Source: Candidatus Solibacter sp. (GTDB lineage Bacteria; Acidobacteriota; Terriglobia; Bryobacterales; Bryobacteraceae). From it: a stretch of DNA of 64,000 nt. A model generated the notes under the pieces. The model saw nothing but the letters and a program-made list of their open reading frames with translations. It did no database searches and was not told the origin of the DNA. The stretch is taken from positions 122,334-186,333 of the forward strand of contig PNKE01000033.1 in assembly GCA_013822245.1 (NCBI GenBank), in the 5' to 3' direction. Positions 59,638-64,000 of this stretch are shown here, piece by piece. A program made the translations under genes and the position numbers. Every line of letters starts with the position of its first letter. The first letter of the stretch is position 1.

Positions 59638-60138
59638 ATGTTCAAAACAAAACAAGCGCTGGCTGCCAACGGATCGGAGCTTCAGGCCTATTCTTCCGCC
59701 GATGTGGCCCGACTGAGCGGCGTCAGTTTGCGCCAGTTGCAGTGGTGGGACGAGCAGAAAGTGGTCTCGCCGTGCCATGACGGCCACAAACGGATCTACG
59801 ACATGGCCGAGGTGGTTGAGGTCAGCGTGATCGCCGAACTCCGCCGCAAGGGCTTCAGTTTGCAGAAGATCCGCCGTGTCCTCAGATTCCTGCAGAGGGA
59901 GATGGGCAAACGCCTGGCCGACATCCTGGCGCCGGAAAGCGACATCCACCTTCTCACCGACGGCAAACACATCTATTTGGAAGAAGATCACGCCCGGATC
60001 GTGGATGTCCTGAAGAACGCGAAACAGGCGATGTTCGTGGTGTCGGTGAGCGACCAGGTGCGCCGTCTGACGGCGACACCGCGCAAACCCGTGAGATCGG
60101 AACTGAGTGTTGGAGCCCGCAAGGCGAAGGCAGTCTGA
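59638..60138 (+). CDS. MerR family transcriptional regulator
   Basis: Protein of 166 residues. The N-terminal winged helix-turn-helix (about 18-75) reads AYSSADVARLSGVSLRQLQW with WDEQKVVSP, a variant of the MerR LRYYE-x-GLxxP core, and helix EVSVIAELRRKGFSLQKIRR. The C-terminal half (about 85-166) is a helical/other effector region of unknown type; no cysteine metal site is seen. The ATG at 59638 follows TGAGGA; the in-frame start at 59575 would lie inside the promoter. It is a single gene ended by a strong terminator. Confidence 0.88.
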   Translation: MFKTKQALAANGSELQAYSSADVARLSGVSLRQLQWWDEQKVVSPCHDGHKRIYDMAEVVEVSVIAELRRKGFSLQKIRRVLRFLQREMGKRLADILAPESDIHLLTDGKHIYLEEDHARIVDVLKNAKQAMFVVSVSDQVRRLTATPRKPVRSELSVGARKAKAV

Positions 60139-60175
60139 GAGTAGACCAGGAAGCACAAGCCATATGTGCCCGAAG

Positions 60176-60213
60176 GACCCCGGCCGCGGAAAACCGCGGT
60201 TGGGGTCATTTTT
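60176..60213 (+). terminator. Rho-independent terminator after the MerR gene
   Basis: A 14-bp stem with two G-T pairs (arms 60176-60189 and 60194-60207), a four-A loop, and ATTTTT at 60208-60213. It lies 38 bp after the MerR stop and separates it from ctpA. Confidence 0.9.
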
Positions 60214-60299
60214 CCACAACCCTTTGGGGCGGCGGCATCGTCTAATCGGGTAGCCGGCTGCTGCGGTATACTGTCGGCAGGCTGGGGAGGATCCACCTG

Positions 60300-61901
60300 A
60301 TGGCCAAGAGTATGCGCCCGTTTCTTTTCAGTGTGTTCATCATCGCCCTCTGCGCGATGGTCGCGGGCGTGCTTGCGCCGCAGGGTTCCGCCAAGGCGGC
60401 GCCACCCTCGGAAGAGGATCAGTTGAGCGCCGGGCTGAAGCAGTTCACGGCCATTTACTCGCTGGTGGAACAGAACGCGGCCGAAAAGGTGGTCGCCGAC
60501 AAGTCCATTTTTAAGGGCGCGGTTCCGGGGATGCTCCGGACTCTCGACCCGCACTCCTCCTTTTTCGATCCTCGCGACTTCCAACAGATGCGGGAAGACC
60601 AGCGCGGTTCCTACGCCGGAGTCGGCATGTCCGTCCAGCCCAAGAACGGCCGTACCGTCGTCTTGGCCCCATTCACCGGTTCACCCGCATACAAGGCAGG
60701 CATCCGCCCCGGCGACGTCATCCTTGAAGTCAACGACAAGCGGACCGACGGCCTGACAACGACCGAGGTCGCCGACCTGTTGAAAGGCCCCAAGGGCACG
60801 CAGGTCCAGGTGGTGATCACCCGTGAAGGCGTGGATAAGCCGATTGTTTTCAACATCACGCGCGGCGAGATCCCGCGCTACAGCGTGCAGAACGCCTTCT
60901 TCATCAAGCCTGGCATCGCCTACATAGACATCGAGATGTTCAACGAGAACACCTCGCGCGAACTGGAGGACGCATTCAAGACCCTCGACGAGAAGAGCCT
61001 CAAGGGTCTGATTCTCGACCTCCGGACCAATCCCGGCGGGTTGCTGAACGAGGGCGTGGCCGTTGCCGGCCGGTTCCTGAAGCGCGGCCAGAACGTGGTT
61101 TCCCACCGCGGCCGGACCTCGCCCGAAAAGCCTTACCTTGCCTCCAATGGCGCCTCCACCCGTAATTACCCCATCGTCATCGTTGTTGACCGCTACTCAG
61201 CCTCGGCCGCCGAGATTGTCGCCGGTGCGTTGCAGGATCACGACCGCGCCTGGGTCTTCGGCGATAACACATTCGGCAAGGGCCTGGTCCAGACGGTCTT
61301 CCCGCTCTCGGAAAACACCGGCCTGGCGCTGACCACCGCCAAGTATTACACCCCCAGCGGACGAACGATCCAGCGCGACTACTCAAGCGGCAGTTTCTAC
61401 GACTACTACTTCCGGAAGAACGTCGAGGAGAAGAACCTGCAGGATGCCCGGATGACCGATTCCGGCCGGACGGTCTACGGCGGCGTGGGCATCGCGCCGG
61501 ACGAGAAGTACACCGACACCTACAACAAGTTTCAGATCGAACTGCTCCGCCGCCAGTCGTTCCGCGACTACATTCCGAAGTACTTCACCACGCACGACAC
61601 CAAACTGCCCTCGGCCTGGACTCCGGATCAGGCGATGGTGGCCGAGTTCCACAAGTTCTGCCTCGACCTCGGCGCGCAGTTCACCGAAGCCGAGTGGGCG
61701 GAGAACCTGAACTGGACCAAGGTCCAACTGAAACGCGAAGCTCTGATCACCACCGATTCGCTGGACGCTTCACTGCGCTACGCGATCGAAACGGACCCGG
61801 TGGTGCTCAAGGCCATCGATTCTCTGCCTAAAGCGCAGGCTTTGCTCGACAACGCCAAGAAGCAGATGGTTCAATTGGACAAGAGGTCCTACCGAGATTG
61901 A
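60300..61901 (+). CDS. ctpA: S41 family C-terminal processing peptidase
   Basis: Periplasmic or membrane-bound serine protease of 533 residues that trims C-termini of exported proteins. It has an N-terminal signal/anchor (about 7-30), a PDZ domain (about 97-170, with GSPAYKAGIRPGDVILEVN), and the S41 core with YSASAAE and FGKGLVQ, giving catalytic S302 and K327, 25 apart as in E. coli Prc. The last ~130 residues are a helical C-terminal domain. GGGAGG lies ten bases before the ATG and TATACT at 60267-60272 is a possible -10 box. The stop overlaps the guaA TTG start. Confidence 0.92.
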   Translation: MAKSMRPFLFSVFIIALCAMVAGVLAPQGSAKAAPPSEEDQLSAGLKQFTAIYSLVEQNAAEKVVADKSIFKGAVPGMLRTLDPHSSFFDPRDFQQMREDQRGSYAGVGMSVQPKNGRTVVLAPFTGSPAYKAGIRPGDVILEVNDKRTDGLTTTEVADLLKGPKGTQVQVVITREGVDKPIVFNITRGEIPRYSVQNAFFIKPGIAYIDIEMFNENTSRELEDAFKTLDEKSLKGLILDLRTNPGGLLNEGVAVAGRFLKRGQNVVSHRGRTSPEKPYLASNGASTRNYPIVIVVDRYSASAAEIVAGALQDHDRAWVFGDNTFGKGLVQTVFPLSENTGLALTTAKYYTPSGRTIQRDYSSGSFYDYYFRKNVEEKNLQDARMTDSGRTVYGGVGIAPDEKYTDTYNKFQIELLRRQSFRDYIPKYFTTHDTKLPSAWTPDQAMVAEFHKFCLDLGAQFTEAEWAENLNWTKVQLKREALITTDSLDASLRYAIETDPVVLKAIDSLPKAQALLDNAKKQMVQLDKRSYRD

Positions 61902-63691
61902 GCCATGAGCCGGGACATGAGTCCCAGACCGTAACCCCGCAAGTCATTGTCCTCGACACTGGCGGTCAGTACTGCCACCTGATCACGCGTAAGATCCGGG
62001 AACTTGGCGTGTACTCCGAGATCCGGGCCAGCGAGACCCCGGCCGCCGGCCTTGCCGGCGCACGCGCCATCGTCATCTCCGGCGGGCCTTCCAGCGTTTA
62101 TGAACCCGGCTCGCCCGATGTCGACCCCGCCATCTTCGGCCTCGGCGCCGCGGTTCTCGGCATCTGCTACGGCCAGCAACTCATCGCCAAACACCTGGGC
62201 GGCGTTGTGGCCAAAGGCGATAGGGGCGAATACGGTCTAGCCTGGCTCGACACTCTGGCCGACGGCCCGCTCTGGCGCGGCGTGGCGGGACGCCAACAGA
62301 TCTGGATGTCTCACCGCGATGCGGTGAAGACGCTTCCGCCGGGCTTCGCCCTGCTTGGAAGCACCGAAACCTGCCCCGTCGCCGCGATCGGCGATCAGGC
62401 CCGCCGCTTCTATGGCGTCCAGTTCCACCCGGAAGTGGTCCATACAGAGCACGGCCGCCAGATCCTGTCGAACTTCCTTTTCGAGATCGCCGGCTGCGAA
62501 CAGGACTGGAACCCGCACGAGCAGACTCTGCGCATCGAGGAAGAGATCCGCCGCGCCGCCGCCGGCCGCAAGGTCTTTTTCTTCGTCTCCGGCGGCGTCG
62601 ATTCGACTGTCGCCTTTACGCTCTGTCTGCGCGCCCTGGGCGAGGACCGGGTTCGGGCGCTGTATGTCGACACCGGCCTGATGCGGGAAGGCGAAACCGA
62701 GTTCGTCCAGGGCGTCTTCGAGTCTCTGGGCCGGGGCCTGTTCGCCGTGGAACACGCCCAGCAGCGTTTCCTCGGCGCGCTGGCAAGTGTCACCGATCCC
62801 GAGCGGAAGCGCCATATCATCGGCGAGATGTTCGTTTCGGTGCAGGAACGGATTCTCGAATCCGGCCACTACCTGGAAGCCGACTGGATCCTCGGCCAGG
62901 GCACCATCTACCCCGACACGATCGAAAGCGGAGGAACGTCGAAGGCCGACCTGATCAAGACCCACCACAACCGCGTCGCCGGCATCCAGAAGCTGATCGA
63001 ACAGCAGCGCATCATCGAGCCGCTCCACCTGCTCTATAAGGACGAGGTGCGCGAGGTCGGCCGCGAACTGAACCTGCCGCAGGAGTTGCTTTCGCGCCAC
63101 CCGTTCCCCGGCCCGGGCCTCGCCATCCGCTGCCTCTGCGCGGCCAAGCGGGAGGGGGTCGAACGGCGCGAGGACGGCTGGCTGCTGCCCGTGCGCAGCG
63201 TCGGCGTCCAGGGCGACTCGCGTTCCTACCGCTCGGTGCTGCTGCTGGAGGATTCGCCCGCATCGCCGGGCGTTCATGACAAAGCGACGCACCTCATCAA
63301 CTCGCTCCCTGAGGTGAACCGGGTTGTCGCGCTGGCCGCGTCAGTCGACCCTGTCTCCTCCATGTCTGTCTGGCCGTCGGAAATCTCCGCCGCGCGCCTG
63401 GACAGGTTGAGGGCTGCCGATGCCGTTGTCCGGCGGCTGTCGCACGCCTCTGGTTTCGAAAGCGTTGTCTGGCAGTTCCCCGTGGTCCTGATCCCGTTCG
63501 GGACCGAATCGCGCCCCGATTCGATTGTCCTGCGCCCGGTCCATTCGATCGACGGCATGACGGCGAACTCGGTCACCATGCCCGAACCTTTGCTGGCCGA
63601 AATGATACGGCAACTGCTCGAAATCGGCGGTGTGGCGGCGGTTCTCTACGACCTGACGCATAAGCCGCCCGGCACCATCGAGTGGGAATAG
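61898..63691 (+). CDS. guaA: GMP synthase (glutamine-hydrolysing)
   Basis: Last step of GMP synthesis: XMP to GMP with glutamine and ATP. The 597-residue protein has a class I glutamine amidotransferase domain (about 10-200; C90 in GICYGQQL, H177 and E179 in FHPEVVHTEHG), an ATP pyrophosphatase domain (SGGVDST at 231-237) and a C-terminal dimerisation domain. It is longer than the ~520 of E. coli and resembles the longer GuaA type with an insert in the C-terminal domain. The start TTG at 61898 overlaps the ctpA stop; no ATG or GTG in frame lies before the family homology, and the nearby ATG at 61905 is out of frame. Confidence 0.95.
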   Translation: MSHEPGHESQTVTPQVIVLDTGGQYCHLITRKIRELGVYSEIRASETPAAGLAGARAIVISGGPSSVYEPGSPDVDPAIFGLGAAVLGICYGQQLIAKHLGGVVAKGDRGEYGLAWLDTLADGPLWRGVAGRQQIWMSHRDAVKTLPPGFALLGSTETCPVAAIGDQARRFYGVQFHPEVVHTEHGRQILSNFLFEIAGCEQDWNPHEQTLRIEEEIRRAAAGRKVFFFVSGGVDSTVAFTLCLRALGEDRVRALYVDTGLMREGETEFVQGVFESLGRGLFAVEHAQQRFLGALASVTDPERKRHIIGEMFVSVQERILESGHYLEADWILGQGTIYPDTIESGGTSKADLIKTHHNRVAGIQKLIEQQRIIEPLHLLYKDEVREVGRELNLPQELLSRHPFPGPGLAIRCLCAAKREGVERREDGWLLPVRSVGVQGDSRSYRSVLLLEDSPASPGVHDKATHLINSLPEVNRVVALAASVDPVSSMSVWPSEISAARLDRLRAADAVVRRLSHASGFESVVWQFPVVLIPFGTESRPDSIVLRPVHSIDGMTANSVTMPEPLLAEMIRQLLEIGGVAAVLYDLTHKPPGTIEWE

Positions 63692-63727
63692 TCTAGCCCG
63701 AAGTTCCACCACCCGCCGAGCGCTATC

Positions 63728-64000
63728 TCATTGATTTAACGCGGGAACGTGGCGAACCGGCGTTCCTGTTTCTGGCTACAGGCCGAGCGTTGGAAGGCTT
63801 GCGCCTAGAACGGCGCGGGCCCGGTCAGTTGGTGGAACGGGGCGGCCGTTGGATCGGCCGCGATCCGGCAGGTGTTGCGGCAGCGCGTCGCGAGTTCCTG
63901 GAGTAGTGTTTCGAAGCTGTGGAAGGGGACGCCGCCGGTGTTGACCCGGTTTGCTTTCTTGGCCTTGGCCGATGCCGACGCCCCGGCGGGCGCCACGGGG
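63728..64000 (-). pseudogene. C-terminal fragment of an IS transposase (IS1634-like), probably decayed
   Basis: The minus strand reads NRVNTGGVPFHSFETLLQEL, then ATRCRNTCRI and a stop after GPAPF at 63805-63807. This resembles the C-terminal part of IS1634/IS4-type transposases, which usually end H-S-x-x-T-L-L-x-x-L-A-T...N...TPxxLQxxAFxLL. Beyond the TAG the same frame continues AQAFQR, so the stop replaces a likely CAG (Gln). A shift of one base then gives GL-stop-PETGTPVRHVPALNQ, again with TAG where CAG would fit. The left part of the gene is outside the window, so the rest cannot be judged. Confidence 0.5.

Noticed and set aside
1..64000. tRNA, rRNA, CRISPR arrays, riboswitches, prophage or a toxin-antitoxin/defence island
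   Set aside because: Gaps are short and I saw no cloverleaf, repeat-spacer pattern, conserved riboswitch core or defence gene.

Overview
High-GC bacterial chromosome, most likely an acidobacterium of the Solibacteraceae/Bryobacteraceae type. The evidence is a diderm lipid A gene set (fabZ, lpxA, lpxI, lpxD, lptE), an Oar-like TonB-dependent outer-membrane barrel, a TonB protein with the Acidobacteria-style C-terminal domain, many Tat-signal and TPR proteins, and core genes whose sequences resemble that group. This assignment is inference from protein style; there is no rRNA in the window. I see no tRNA, rRNA, CRISPR array or prophage. The only mobile-element trace is a decayed transposase tail at the right edge.

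Layout, 0-26 kb: the C-terminal part of SppA; a FliA/WhiG-type sigma factor (minus strand); a minus-strand envelope operon fabZ-lpxA-lpxI-Gfo/Idh oxidoreductase-tonB-small membrane protein; a plus-strand operon of M20 peptidase, psd, pssA, an Asd-like protein that has lost its catalytic residues, lptE and holA; rpsT; a TPR protein; DUF3467; a GT39-like membrane glycosyltransferase; tadA; a four-gene MacAB/FtsX-type ABC exporter coupled to an ATP-grasp ligase; and a sugar block (FucP-like MFS, ROK kinase, SDR) ending in a DUF4010/MgtC-like membrane protein.

26-44 kb: a minus-strand block (ribF, MBL hydrolase, DUF1844, then mazG-GNAT-enolase superfamily racemase-EamA-SDR), a decayed M13 peptidase pseudogene, a coiled-coil protein, a VWFA-like exported protein and a plug-less TonB-dependent barrel. 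A plus-strand run follows: lpxD, LOG protein, SpoIIE-type phosphatase, a 52-codon ORF, nnr, tsaE and an AI-2E-family transporter.

44-64 kb: an exported TPR/helical trio; an aldose-epimerase-like protein and MarC; mtgA plus an MFS transporter; a group of exported proteins (lipoprotein beta-propeller, Tat-targeted DegT-type PLP enzyme, Tat-targeted ceramidase-like protein); methyltransferase, yraN and galT; an acyltransferase; a CadC-like/TPR protein; a MerR regulator; a CtpA protease and guaA.

Across the whole window the plus strand changes from strongly G-rich to C-rich around 38-44 kb whichever strand is coding. This looks like a replichore boundary, most simply the terminus side. Other points worth checking are the dead Asd-like protein in the phospholipid/LPS operon, the ABC exporter coupled to an ATP-grasp enzyme, the Tat-exported DegT-family aminotransferase, the oxidoreductase inside the lipid A operon, and two decayed genes (M13 peptidase, transposase).
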